From positions 682,001 to 746,000 of the forward strand of contig OZ252242.1 in assembly GCA_965249595.1 (NCBI GenBank): 64,000 nucleotides of DNA, read 5' to 3'. Source of the DNA: VXNJ01 sp965249595 (lineage in GTDB: Bacteria > Chloroflexota > UBA11872 > VXNJ01). Below are positions 44,189-53,257 of this stretch, one piece after another. How positions within the stretch are numbered: the first letter of the stretch is position 1; each line of letters starts with the position of its first letter. A program made the position numbers and the translations under genes. The notes beneath the pieces are model-generated. The model saw only the letters and a list, made by a program, of their open reading frames with translations, ran no database searches and was not told where the DNA came from.

Positions 44189-44323
44189 CAAATGGTAGAG
44201 AGTCCCCCCCCCGGCACGTACGAGTCGGCGACCTTTGAATCAGGAGGTCCTTGGCGCCTTCGACGTAACCCGGGTTGTCGAATTGGTCGCCGGATTGGAC
44301 AGCGCCTTAATTGCCCCTGGCGG

Positions 44324-44353
44324 CAATATGGGGGCGATAACGGCCCCATATTG
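44324..44353. repeat. Inverted repeat, 10-bp stem
   Basis: CAATATGGGG (44324-44333) and CCCCATATTG (44344-44353) are exact complements around a 10-base loop. They lie 136 bases after the transposase frame, between it and the Fic remnant. May be linked to the right end of the IS110 element or be a relic terminator. Confidence 0.8.
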
Positions 44354-44479
44354 ATAGCTGGCGACAACATGGACTTCAAATGCCTCCCTTATTGCCGCCA
44401 GACGATAACAAGGGACCATCAAAGGGCCGTCAAATTTGAACGCGTCGACGGCGAATCGGCCCGGTCAATACGCTCTACC

Positions 44480-45530
44480 CAGCCAGCGGCCTTCGTTCCA
44501 CGGCCGCCGACATCGCATTGGGCCGCCTTGTCGGGTCGATCAAGGTCCTTCGCGACGCGGATCCTTTCAGGCGCATGTTCATTCGAAAAAAGGCGGCGTT
44601 CTCATGTCCAGCTTGAAGATGGGCAGAGTTCACTTAACGATCTGCTGGCGGCGCAAGCCATTGCGACCCCACCCCACCGGGGCGATGAAAATTGGGAGGC
44701 GATCAAACACGTACGGGCGCTCAATTACGGCCTGGAGCGCCCGCGCGTGAACCGCCCCTGTCGGTACGGTTTATCAGTGAGGTTGCCAAAGAGCTCACCT
44801 GAGGGTGTTCGCGGACCAGGAGGCCGGGCCGGCGAGATCAGGGATACCCAGAACTGGATTGGGCCTGGCGGGTGCGCCATCAACCAGGCAATTTCCCCCG
44901 GGGCCCGCCCGGCGAACTGCAGATGGCGCTTGACAAACTGGACGAGTCTTGGCGTTCGCAATGCGACCTGCCAGTATTGATCAGGGTCGCTTTGGCGCAC
45001 GCCCAGTTCGAGATGATTCGCCCATTCCCTTACGGGATCTGGGCGTATCGAGCGCCTCATGACAACCTACCCGCTCATCACCTCCCGGACCCTTGTAGAG
45101 ACTCGCCCTCTTCCTCTCCGCTTGCTGGATCAAAGATCAAAACGAGTATCTGGGAACCCCTGGGAGCGATCCATAATGCCGGAGCCTGGGAGCAGTGGGT
45201 CCAAGTTCTTCCCTCCGCGGCGTCCTAAACGTCAGCCGTCAGGCCCTGGCCGCGGCAGCGAGAATCGTCGCCCTTGGCGAGGGGCGCCGGCGGGTCGTAA
45301 CCGGTGCAATTGGAGGATCGGCCGCCAACGGAATTCGCGCCCTGGAATCGCCCTGCACTCGCCTGGTGATCAGCGTCTCTGACATGGGCTGATCCACCGG
45401 AACCGGTTTCCGGCCCGCCAACGCTCTAATCTGTCCGGTTTGTGGAGCGGGGCTTGCTAGCGGAGATCACCGGGAGCCGGCGCAACCGCCTGTTCCAGCA
45501 CCGTCCCTACACCGACATATTTGCCGGGAA
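44480..45530 (+). pseudogene. Decayed Fic/DOC-family protein gene
   Basis: Conserved pieces of a full-length Fic protein (Fic N-terminal domain, Fic core, C-terminal winged helix) appear in order but in changing frames. The order is ADIALGRLVGS...MFIRKKAAFS (44506-44604), DGQSSLNDLLAAQA, NWEAIKHVRALNYGLER, PLSVRFISEVAKELT, EIRDTQNWIGPGGC, LPVLIRVALAHAQFEMIRPF, TGSGRIERLMTTYPLIT, NAGAWEQWV, RGVLNVSRQAL...IGGSAANGIRALE, and FVERGLLAEITGSRRNRLF...YTDIFAG. At least seven frame changes are needed. The active-site HPFxDGNGRxxR reads RPF-...-GSGRIER, so the catalytic His is gone too. Fic enzymes AMPylate or otherwise modify target proteins; this one is dead. Confidence 0.8.
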
Positions 45531-45791
45531 CGAATCAAGCTGGCCGAGGCGGCGGAAAAAAAATTCCGGCGCTGCCGGCTGAGCATTCAGGCGTGGACGG
45601 CCCGCGGCCTTACCGGCGATTTGGGCGGAGGGCGCACTCGCTTCAAGGCCCCGGTCCGCCGTCAGCGTCCCTACCCCGGGCTGGGAGCCCGGCTGTGATA
45701 GGGTTAGCGCCCGCCGTCTTCTCGCCCATACCGACACGGCTAAAACCCCGGCAATGTCATTGCCCCGAGGCCTGAGGCGTCCCCGCAGTCC

Positions 45792-47645
45792 CTATTCGTC
45801 GGGGCCGGCCGCGGATTCCTCGGGAGCGGGCGCCGACTTGGCCTCGCCGTTGGCGCCGTTGGATTGGGAGTGACCGTTGGGCGTGAGCAACTGCGGCGCT
45901 GGGCCGCCGATTCCACCCGCGCCCATCAAGGCGTATTCGGGCAGTACGTGTGGGCCGCGACCGGACGCCAGCAGGTCGTCGTGCTTGGCGATGATGTCGA
46001 TTACGTCCTGACCGTCCAGCTCGTCGTGATCGAGCAAACCGTCGGCGATTTCGTGGACCGCCCCGGAGTAGGTGGTCAGCAGGGCCTTGGCCTTCTTAAA
46101 TTCCTGCTCCAATACCTGTTCGATGCGGGTCTTGGTTTCAGGGTCCAATTGCCCGCCGCCCCATGGCGCGTAGGAAAACAGGCCGCCGTCCATGCCCCAT
46201 TGGGTGAGCATCAGGTAAGCGGTCTGGGTGGCGTGGGAAAGATCACCCGAGACTCCGCTCATGCGGGTGCCCAGAAAGAGTTCCTCGGCCGCCCGTGAAG
46301 CCAGGGAAATCTGAATGTGGGCCAGCGCCTCTTCGCGCACCAGGGTGTAGCGTTCCTCCAGTGGTTTTGCCGCGGCGAAACCGAGGGCGCTGCCGTGACG
46401 GATGATGGTCACCTTGGAAATTCGGTGGTGCGGGAGAAGTTTGACCTGGGCGATGGCGTGACCGGCCTCGTGATAAGCGATGCGGCGACGCTCATCTTGC
46501 GACATGTTGCGAATCGGTTCGCGTAATCCATATTCATGGTCCTCACGGGCGCGGGTGAAATCAGCATAGTTGATCGCATCGCGCCCATCGAAATGGGCGT
46601 GAATAACCGCCTCGTTGACGAGATGCTTAATCCCCACCGGCGAGTACGAAATCGTGTCGTTGCCCATCCGGTCAAGCGGCATCTGTTCGTGCCGGACCTT
46701 GGCCAGGTAATAGGCGATGATGTCCTTGCGGCCATCGAAATCGGGAAAGTCGACATGGATCTTGCGGTCGAAGCGACCGGGTCGCAGCAGGGCGCGGTCC
46801 AAAACCTCGGCCAGGTTGGTGGCCCCGATAGTTAGCACCGGAGGGGGAATGGCGCGTTCTTTTTTCAGACCCAGCCGGCGCATCAATCGCGAACGCCAGT
46901 CATTGTCGAAGTTGGGCGGGTCCATCTGCAGCAGCAGCTCGTTGAGGATCATCGATCCGCCTCCGAACATGCCGCCCATTCCGCCGCCGCCGCTCGTCGA
47001 TGACGATCGGGCCATACCGATGGCGTCGATCTCGTCGATGAACACGATCGCCCCGCCGTGCTTGCGGGCCAGCTTGCGGGCCTTGGAGTAGAGCATCATC
47101 ACCCGCAGGTTGCCGACGCCAAAGAACATGTTGGAAAAGCCGGGCGCCGAGGCATAGGCGAACGGTAATGCGGCTTCGGTGGCGATGGCCTGGGCCAGAT
47201 AGCTCTTACCGGAACCGGGCGGACCCTCAAGCAGCATACCGGCGGTGTAGGTGCCGCCCATTTGGCGGACATCGCTCTGGCCCTTGAGGATGGTTACCAT
47301 CCGGCGGGCCACTTCCAGGATCTGATCATTACCGCGGTAGTCGGCAAAGGATACGCCGGTTTCGCCGGGTTGAACCCAGTAGATGCGTCCCCGCCCGAGG
47401 AACAAGAATAGGGCGGCAAACTGGACGATCATGAACGCCGCGCCGAGCATGAACTGGGCGATGGTTAGGAAGATCCCGGCCATCGTCTCGGTGGCAGTCA
47501 CCCACAGGGTGACCATTGCGATGGTTATCACCAGCCACAGTACGGTCTTGTACTTATTGGCGATGATGAAGTCGACTAGGCCACCGGTTCGGGCCAGGCC
47601 CGCGCGCTGACGGACATCGAGTCCTTTTTCGTACTCCGCCGCCAT
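45792..47645 (-). CDS. FtsH-like AAA ATPase and M41 zinc protease
   Basis: A 617-residue membrane-associated ATP-dependent protease. Two hydrophobic segments near residues 35-90 are followed by a AAA module with Walker A GPPGSGKSYLAQA, Walker B IVFIDEIDAIG and the arginine-finger region ATNLAEVLDRALLRPGRFDR. The M41 peptidase domain has the zinc motif HEAGHAIA, with the third ligand in GVSGDLSHAT. Compared with canonical FtsH, the N-terminal periplasmic domain is missing: both helices are nearly adjacent. The Walker A has Ser for Thr twice and there is a Gly-rich insertion (SSSTSGGGGMGGMFGGG). It is probably a second, specialised FtsH paralogue. The C-terminal 40 residues are low complexity. 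Confidence 0.88.
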   Translation of the reverse strand: MAAEYEKGLDVRQRAGLARTGGLVDFIIANKYKTVLWLVITIAMVTLWVTATETMAGIFLTIAQFMLGAAFMIVQFAALFLFLGRGRIYWVQPGETGVSFADYRGNDQILEVARRMVTILKGQSDVRQMGGTYTAGMLLEGPPGSGKSYLAQAIATEAALPFAYASAPGFSNMFFGVGNLRVMMLYSKARKLARKHGGAIVFIDEIDAIGMARSSSTSGGGGMGGMFGGGSMILNELLLQMDPPNFDNDWRSRLMRRLGLKKERAIPPPVLTIGATNLAEVLDRALLRPGRFDRKIHVDFPDFDGRKDIIAYYLAKVRHEQMPLDRMGNDTISYSPVGIKHLVNEAVIHAHFDGRDAINYADFTRAREDHEYGLREPIRNMSQDERRRIAYHEAGHAIAQVKLLPHHRISKVTIIRHGSALGFAAAKPLEERYTLVREEALAHIQISLASRAAEELFLGTRMSGVSGDLSHATQTAYLMLTQWGMDGGLFSYAPWGGGQLDPETKTRIEQVLEQEFKKAKALLTTYSGAVHEIADGLLDHDELDGQDVIDIIAKHDDLLASGRGPHVLPEYALMGAGGIGGPAPQLLTPNGHSQSNGANGEAKSAPAPEESAAGPDE

Positions 47646-48206
47646 CTGCCTACCCCTTAATACCTGTCAATCTCAGCCCTTGGCCGCAGCGACCAAACCC
47701 ATAGCGGTTATGCTGTTGGCGATTTTAGGGGCCGCGCTGCCATTCCCCGCGGTTGGGCATCTCCGCCAGCGTTGCGTTCAAATGGCCCGATTGGCGGAGA
47801 CCAAAACCGTGCCACACCGATACATACGGACCGGATCTGAAATTGGATCGTTGCTGCCTTGCCACAGCTGTGATTAACCAACGGAAGCGGCCCGCGATTG
47901 AACGTGGTCAATGGCAATGCTGGCCAATCGAGTGAATCGGGCCCAGGAACAACAAAACTTTGTGAGCCGTTGCCCCGCTGCTTGCCTTGAAAAACGGCCA
48001 TTGGGATCGGCCAGCGGTTGACCGCGATCCAAGCGCAAAATGCGCCGGATTAATAACTTGCCCTAAGATATGTCTAACGTGCCGCGCCATGTTGTGTGCG
48101 CTGCTATGAAATGTGGTGCATGAGGCTCGCAAACCCGTCGCTGACATTGCGGCGCGGTCGGCGGTTGAGGTCTCCACAAAGTTAAATTTTCGAAGGGTAA
48201 ACGCTG
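47646..48206. other. Divergent intergenic region upstream of aap operon
   Basis: About 560 bases between the divergent FtsH-like gene and the amino-acid transporter operon. No protein-like frame. The final 40 bases contain GAAGGGTAAA as ribosome-binding site for the binding-protein gene. Promoters of both units should lie here. No operator palindrome stood out. Confidence 0.4.
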
Positions 48207-49265
48207 GTGAAACGAATCCTAGCGGGCGTATTGATGATGATGATGATGATCCTCATCGTCGCCTGTGAACAAGAACAAGACGAGGCGCGTGAGAGCACCT
48301 TGGACGACATCATTGAGCGTGGCACACTGCAGTGTGGCGTTAAGGCCGACACGCCCGGATTCGGTGTACTAAACCCCGACGGAACCGCTCAAGGCAACGA
48401 TATCGAATTCTGTCGCGCAATGGCGGCAGCGGTATTCGGCAACGCGAATCAGGTTGAATACACGGAAGCGACTTCCGCCAACCGATTCGAATTGCTGGCC
48501 GCCAAGGAGATCGACGTACTGATTCGGACCACGACCTGGACCGCCAGTCGCGATGCCGATCTCGAAGTCGCCTTCGCGCCGACGACGTTCTATGACGGCG
48601 CCGGGATCATGGTCAAAGCCGATGCTGGCAAGTCCAGCGTTAACGAGCTCAATGGCGCCACGATCTGCATATTGGACGGTACCAGCACCCAGGGTGCGGT
48701 ATCGGACTACTTTGCCGAACAGGGCTTCACCTACGAGGAACTCACGTTCCAGGCCAACCCCGAGATTCGGGCCGCCTTCATCAGTGATCAGTGCGATGCC
48801 TGGTCTTCCGACAAGTCGCAGTTGGGTGGGCACCAGTTCACCCTGACCGCCGATGGCACCAACGCCGTTGTGCTGCCGGAAACTCTCTCCAAGGAGCCGC
48901 TCGGGCCCAGCGTCCGTGATTACGACTCCGAGTGGGAAGACGTAGTGCGTTGGGTCGTCAACGGAATGATCATCGCCGAGGAACAGGGAGTCACATCCCA
49001 GAACGTTGATCAAATGGCCGCCAATCCGCCCAACAACACCGTTGCGCGCCTACTCGGCGTCGGCTTCGACGGCGGGGCCGCCAGCAACCTGGGTATCGGT
49101 CACGACAAGATCGCCAGCACCTTCATGCAGCCGGTAATTCGGCAGGTCGGCAACTACGGCGAGGCTTATGCCCGCACCCTTGAAACGGTCGGTCTCACCC
49201 GCGCCGGATCGCCCAATGCGTCCTACTTGGACGGTGGGCTGATCTACGCCCCGCCGATGCGCTAA
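48207..49265 (+). CDS. aapJ: General L-amino-acid ABC transporter, binding protein (AapJ-like)
   Basis: A 352-residue solute-binding protein of the family 3 (polar amino acid) type. The signal is a lipoprotein one: basic MKRILAG, a Met-rich hydrophobic core and lipobox LIVAC, so the protein is anchored on the outer face of the membrane. The mature part begins with DDIIERGTLQCGVKADTPGF and contains GNDIEFCRAMAAAVFG, LAAKEIDVLIRTTTWT and CDAWSSDKSQL, as in AapJ. GTG start. It is the first gene of aapJQMP. A strong terminator after it should make it more abundant than the membrane parts. Confidence 0.92.
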   Translation: MKRILAGVLMMMMMILIVACEQEQDEARESTLDDIIERGTLQCGVKADTPGFGVLNPDGTAQGNDIEFCRAMAAAVFGNANQVEYTEATSANRFELLAAKEIDVLIRTTTWTASRDADLEVAFAPTTFYDGAGIMVKADAGKSSVNELNGATICILDGTSTQGAVSDYFAEQGFTYEELTFQANPEIRAAFISDQCDAWSSDKSQLGGHQFTLTADGTNAVVLPETLSKEPLGPSVRDYDSEWEDVVRWVVNGMIIAEEQGVTSQNVDQMAANPPNNTVARLLGVGFDGGAASNLGIGHDKIASTFMQPVIRQVGNYGEAYARTLETVGLTRAGSPNASYLDGGLIYAPPMR

Positions 49266-49289
49266 ATTCCAGCCATCGTCTGAAATAAT

Positions 49290-49324
49290 GGGCGGGCGGG
49301 GTACACTCCGCCCGCCCTCTTTTT
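49290..49324 (+). terminator. Intrinsic terminator between aapJ and aapQ
   Basis: GGGCGGGCGG (49290-49299) pairs exactly with CCGCCCGCCC (49308-49317) around GGTACACT, followed by TCTTTTT. This is a full rho-independent terminator 25 bases after the aapJ stop. Partial read-through would give high binding protein and low permease expression. Confidence 0.9.
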
Positions 49325-49356
49325 GTAGGCCGAATTAGAGGCCGAATGCGTCGAAT

Positions 49357-50526
49357 TTGATAAAGCAATACCTTAGCGAGACTTGGTATCGTCGGCGTTC
49401 ACGCTACCTGCTAATTAACAGTGCGGTCGGGGTCGCCGCTGGGGCGATTGCAGTCTATCTCGCCTATTCGATCGCCACCAATCTATTCGATTTTGAATTC
49501 CTGTTCGGCCCCTACGGGAGTCCCGACCGAAGTTCCATCATCCAGGCTTTTGATGTCGAAGCCAGCGATCCGCGCTGGTTGGGGATGCTAAAAGGCGCGG
49601 GCAACACCATTTCGGTGGTGATATTCGCCATCGCCCTGTCTTCAATCATGGGACTGCTGGTCGGCGTGGCGCGGCTCTCGGCGAACCCGCTGGTTAACCG
49701 CCTCGGGCAGATATACGTTGAGCTTTTCCGCAATCTGCCTTTGCTGCTGATCATGTTCTTCTTCGCCTTCGCCGCGTTTAGGGAGTTGCCGCGGATCGAG
49801 AGTGCGCTGGGATGGAGCGGAGTTTTCTATATCAGCAACCGCGGCGTGGCCATTCCCTGGTTGGAGGTGGTCAACTCGCTTTGGTGGATCTGGTTCTTGG
49901 CAATCGTGGTGGCGATTGCGGCCGGTTGGCTGGTTCGCAAGCGCCGCGACCAGCTGGAGGCTGAAACAGGTCAGATCACGCGACCCAACACTTGGGGGCT
50001 CGGCGTGTTCTTGGCAGTTGCGGTTGTTACCTACCTAGCCTTGCAATTACCGATTCGTCCCGATCTTCCGGCGGTGGCGCAGTCTGAATCCGGTTTCTTT
50101 GGTTACGAAGGTGGAAACATGCTCGGGCTGGGCTACATCAGCGCCCTGATTTCGCTGACCCTCTATTTCAGTGCATTTATCGCTGAGATCGTGCGGGGTT
50201 CGATCCAAGCAGTTCCGTACGGTCAAACCGAAGCCTCGGCGTCGCTCGGCCTGACCGCCTATCAGCGGTTTTCACTCATCGTTCTGCCGCAGGCCCTGCG
50301 CATCATGCTGCCATCGCTAAACAACGAATTCCAGAATGCCAACAAGGACTCGACCCTGGCCCATGCGATCGCCTATGGCGAGATCGTCCTGATCTCGAAT
50401 CGGATCGTAAATAACGCCGGAAACCTGTTGCAGACCTACGCCTTCATATTCATCGTGTTCGTGCTCACCAATCTGATCATCTCGTTTGTGATGAACACGA
50501 TCAACCGCAACGTGCAAATCAAATGA
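49357..50526 (+). CDS. aapQ: General L-amino-acid ABC transporter permease (AapQ-like)
   Basis: A 389-residue inner-membrane permease, HisM/GlnP superfamily. The N-terminal helix is followed by a periplasmic segment and LKGAGNTISVVIFAIALSSIMG, the start of the conserved permease core. YVELFRNLPLLLIMFFF is the family signature, a long middle insertion is typical of AapQ, and the EAA loop is QTEASASLGLTAYQRFSLIVLPQALRIMLP. Translation starts at TTG 49357. The last four bases overlap aapM (ATGA). Confidence 0.92.
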   Translation: MIKQYLSETWYRRRSRYLLINSAVGVAAGAIAVYLAYSIATNLFDFEFLFGPYGSPDRSSIIQAFDVEASDPRWLGMLKGAGNTISVVIFAIALSSIMGLLVGVARLSANPLVNRLGQIYVELFRNLPLLLIMFFFAFAAFRELPRIESALGWSGVFYISNRGVAIPWLEVVNSLWWIWFLAIVVAIAAGWLVRKRRDQLEAETGQITRPNTWGLGVFLAVAVVTYLALQLPIRPDLPAVAQSESGFFGYEGGNMLGLGYISALISLTLYFSAFIAEIVRGSIQAVPYGQTEASASLGLTAYQRFSLIVLPQALRIMLPSLNNEFQNANKDSTLAHAIAYGEIVLISNRIVNNAGNLLQTYAFIFIVFVLTNLIISFVMNTINRNVQIK

Positions 50527-51866
50527 CGGCGGACGTGGCATTGCCGGCGGGATTGGGCCGGCATTGGATCTGGGCCCGGGCCAACCTCTTTAATACGCGC
50601 GGCAACTCGATCCTCAGCGTCGTGGCCCTGCTCCTGGGCGCATTGCTCGCGTTCGTGGTACTTCGCTTCGTGCTGTTCGAGGCCAACTGGGGCTTGGTGG
50701 CCATCAACCGCAAGCTCTTCTTCGTTGGCAGTTACCCATCCGACCAGGTATTTAGGATTTGGATCGCCGTATTTTTGGCCGCAGCGTTGATTTCGCTCTC
50801 CTACGGCATCTGGGTTGGCCGCCTTCGCCCCTACCTGGTGCCCATCGCGGTCGTGGCCGTGGTGATCTTGACCTTCGGCCTGGGGACCGATTTCGTCATC
50901 GAGGAGACCCCGTTTTCGCAGGTCATCGAATCTGCCGGTGGAAGCTCGGTTGTAACCGGGATTGAGCGGCAGCTGGTCAGGACTGGCGGTTGGGCGCCGG
51001 GTTGGCTCTATGCAATCTCGCTGGGCCTGGCGGTCCCATTCGGGCTTACTTGGGGGCTATTGGCCGGCGGATTTGCAGTCATGGGCGGAGGCGTCTTTGT
51101 AGGGCGATACCTTGCGCGATGGAAGAGCAGCGCGATTGTGCAGCAGGGGTTCGGGGCGGCCTGGGTCCTGTTTATCCCGTTGGTGGTGGCCCTCCAGATC
51201 GGTGTTTCGATCGGGAAATGGGAGAGTTTTTTCCTCGATATTCTGGTATTCGCCGTCGGCGGATTCTTCTCTTTCCTAATCGGATTGTTGCTGGCCCTGG
51301 GTCGGGTATCGCCCTTCGTGGCAATCCGAATTTCGTCCATTGGCTATATCGAGACGGTCCGTGCTGCGCCGCTGCTGGTGTGGTTGTTGTTTGCGACCTT
51401 CCTCCAGGACGAGCTCGGCCCGATCGGTTCAGCGTTTAGCAGCATCGACCTGGTCGTGCGGGTCATGTTTGTATTCGCCTTCTTCGGCGGTGCCTACATC
51501 GCCGAGGTGGTCCGCGGCGGCCTGCAGTCGATCCCACCGGGGCAATTTGAGGCAGCCGATGCGATCGGCCTCAATGCATTCCAGAAATACGCCTTCATCA
51601 TCCTGCCGCAGGCCATCAAGGCGGTCATCCCGGCAATCATCGGCCGGTTCATCGCGCTTTGGAAAGACACCGCTCTGTTGGCGGCAATTTCATTGGTTAA
51701 CACACTTGATAAGGCCAAAAAAGTCCTCGGTGGTCAAGCCGATATTGCCGAGGGTGCATTTTTTGAGGTCTACATGATCGTGGGCCTGATCTATTGGCTC
51801 GTTTCCTTCCTGCTCTCGCGGCTCGGCAGCGCCGCCGAGGGTCGACTTGGGGAAAACCCAAGTTAA
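50523..51866 (+). CDS. aapM: General L-amino-acid ABC transporter permease (AapM-like)
   Basis: A 447-residue permease partner of AapQ. Several hydrophobic segments in the N-terminal half represent the extra helices that make AapM long. Then comes the core with IGYIETVRAAPLLVWLLFATF and the EAA loop GQFEAADAIGLNAFQKYAFIILPQAIKAVIP. ATG 50523 overlaps the aapQ stop, so the subunits are translationally coupled and likely form a heterodimer. The 3' end overlaps the open frame of aapP, but its proper start is downstream. Confidence 0.92.
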   Translation: MTADVALPAGLGRHWIWARANLFNTRGNSILSVVALLLGALLAFVVLRFVLFEANWGLVAINRKLFFVGSYPSDQVFRIWIAVFLAAALISLSYGIWVGRLRPYLVPIAVVAVVILTFGLGTDFVIEETPFSQVIESAGGSSVVTGIERQLVRTGGWAPGWLYAISLGLAVPFGLTWGLLAGGFAVMGGGVFVGRYLARWKSSAIVQQGFGAAWVLFIPLVVALQIGVSIGKWESFFLDILVFAVGGFFSFLIGLLLALGRVSPFVAIRISSIGYIETVRAAPLLVWLLFATFLQDELGPIGSAFSSIDLVVRVMFVFAFFGGAYIAEVVRGGLQSIPPGQFEAADAIGLNAFQKYAFIILPQAIKAVIPAIIGRFIALWKDTALLAAISLVNTLDKAKKVLGGQADIAEGAFFEVYMIVGLIYWLVSFLLSRLGSAAEGRLGENPS

Positions 51867-51888
51867 TCTGCGCCCTACGGAGGCTCCA

Positions 51889-52641
51889 ATGTCACATCAA
51901 CTCGGAGAAGAAATCGTCCGTCTAGAGGGCGTTGTTAAGAGATTCGGTGATTTCACCGCCCTGAAGGGTGTTGACATTTCGATCCGCGAACGTGAGGTTG
52001 TGGTCATCATTGGGCCCTCCGGCTCGGGTAAGTCGACCCTGCTTCGGACCATAAACCACCTCGAGCAGCATGATGAGGGCCGGGTTGTCGTCGACGGAAC
52101 CGAGCTAACCGGCGACACCCGGGCGCTGACCAAGATCCGGACTGAGACCGGTATGGTTTTTCAACAGTTCAACTTGTTCCCGCATCTAACGGTGCTTCGC
52201 AACATAACCCTGGCGCCGCAGAAAGTTCGCCACATGCCGCAGAAAGAAGCCGAGGCATTGGGCCTGCGCCTTCTGGACAGAGTCGGTATTCCCGAGCAGG
52301 CGGAAAAGTTTCCAGGGCAGCTGTCGGGTGGTCAGCAGCAGCGCGTGGCGATCGCCCGGGCACTGGCAATGAATCCAAAGGTGATGATGTTCGATGAACC
52401 CACTTCGGCCCTTGACCCCGAGATGATCAACGAAGTCCTAAAGGTGATGGGTGAGCTGGCCGAATCCGGCATGACCATGATCTGTGTCACCCACGAGATG
52501 GGCTTTGCCCGCCAAGTCGCCGACCGGATCATATTTATGGACGAGGGCGAAATCGTTGAAAAAGCGACCGCGGAGCAGTTCTTCAACAACCCGAATGAAC
52601 CCAGAACCAAGTTGTTCCTCGACCAGATCCTGACGCACTGA
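51889..52641 (+). CDS. aapP: General L-amino-acid ABC transporter ATPase (AapP-like)
   Basis: A 250-residue ABC ATPase energising AapQM. Walker A is IGPSGSGKSTLLRTI, the Q-loop TGMVFQQFNLFPH, the signature LSGGQQQRVAIARAL, Walker B VMMFDEPTSALDPE and the H-loop CVTHEMGFA. The start is ATG 51889, seven bases after GGAGG. The frame open from 51847 overlaps aapM and is not used. Closes the four-gene operon. Confidence 0.95.
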   Translation: MSHQLGEEIVRLEGVVKRFGDFTALKGVDISIREREVVVIIGPSGSGKSTLLRTINHLEQHDEGRVVVDGTELTGDTRALTKIRTETGMVFQQFNLFPHLTVLRNITLAPQKVRHMPQKEAEALGLRLLDRVGIPEQAEKFPGQLSGGQQQRVAIARALAMNPKVMMFDEPTSALDPEMINEVLKVMGELAESGMTMICVTHEMGFARQVADRIIFMDEGEIVEKATAEQFFNNPNEPRTKLFLDQILTH

Positions 52642-52658
52642 GACCACACGATTGAACG

Positions 52659-52690
52659 CCGCCCGAATCGGGTGCGGATCTTGCGGGCGG
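52659..52690 (+). terminator. Possible terminator after aapP
   Basis: CCGCCCG (52659-52665) and CGGGCGG (52684-52690) form a stem of seven around an 18-base loop, shortly after the aapP stop. It is followed by TGGATTTAAA rather than a T-run. Confidence 0.4.
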
Positions 52691-52691
52691 T

Positions 52692-52943
52692 GGATTTAAA
52701 AGGCCGACAGATTTTCGCCGTCGACTAGCGGAAACCAAGGACCCAACCGACCTAAGCAAGTTCCTCACCAAAAACCCAGAGAAAACCAACTACATCGAAG
52801 GGCAGCTTTGGGGTGGCGCCAAGGTCCATGACATCGAAGTGCTTGAATTGCCGGAATTCTTCGCTCCGGCTATCCGGGCGTTGCTGCAGCGTCACGGCCA
52901 GTCGCGAATTAACGGGCGGCCGCGGATGACGCCTTTACCTTGA
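52692..52943 (+). pseudogene. Possible gene remnant without a start codon
   Basis: An open frame (TGA at 52653 to TGA at 52941) reads like protein: FKRPTDFRRRLAE, then DPTDLSKFLTKNPEKTNYI, EGQLWGGAKVHDIEVLELPE and FFAPAIRALLQRHGQS. No ATG, GTG or TTG occurs before the last third. It is either a 5'-truncated gene fragment or chance; I do not recognise a family. Confidence 0.3.
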
Positions 52944-53172
52944 AAGTAGATCGAAACCCCTGGACACTCATTGTCTCTGGTCCGGTGTACTCGGCATATG
53001 GAATCCAGCGTAGGATTGCCGGAAACTCCTGCTTCGGCACAGCTTCGAGCGTCGGTGGATCTGCGTCCAGCACGCGATACAGGGGCATCTGATTCTTATC
53101 GAGTTGAGCCTGTTTACCGAAAGCGACGAACTGTCCGGTCGAGCCGTTATCGATTCGAAATAGAAGCGGCAT
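52909..53172 (-). CDS. Hypothetical protein, 87 residues
   Basis: ATG start with a CAGGA site five bases upstream. The small protein has plausible composition (GQFVAFGKQAQLDKNQMPLY in the first half, EFPAILRWIPYAEYTGPE in the second) but no recognised domain, signal or membrane helix. Its 3' end overlaps the end of the plus-strand remnant. It sits between the aap operon and the HAD/sulfatase cluster on the same strand as the latter. Confidence 0.45.
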   Translation of the reverse strand: MPLLFRIDNGSTGQFVAFGKQAQLDKNQMPLYRVLDADPPTLEAVPKQEFPAILRWIPYAEYTGPETMSVQGFRSTFKVKASSAAAR

Positions 53173-53257
53173 GGTCCTGGCTGATTGGGTGGTAGTGGCG
53201 AGGGGCCCTGAGCCCGGCGACTAAAAGATTTTTCGCTGGCGCTGAAGCCTATTCCCG

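Noticed and set aside
44192..44980. 262-codon plus-strand frame after IS110 as a real gene
   Set aside because: Only parts match Fic proteins and neighbouring conserved pieces lie in other frames, so it is part of a pseudogene.
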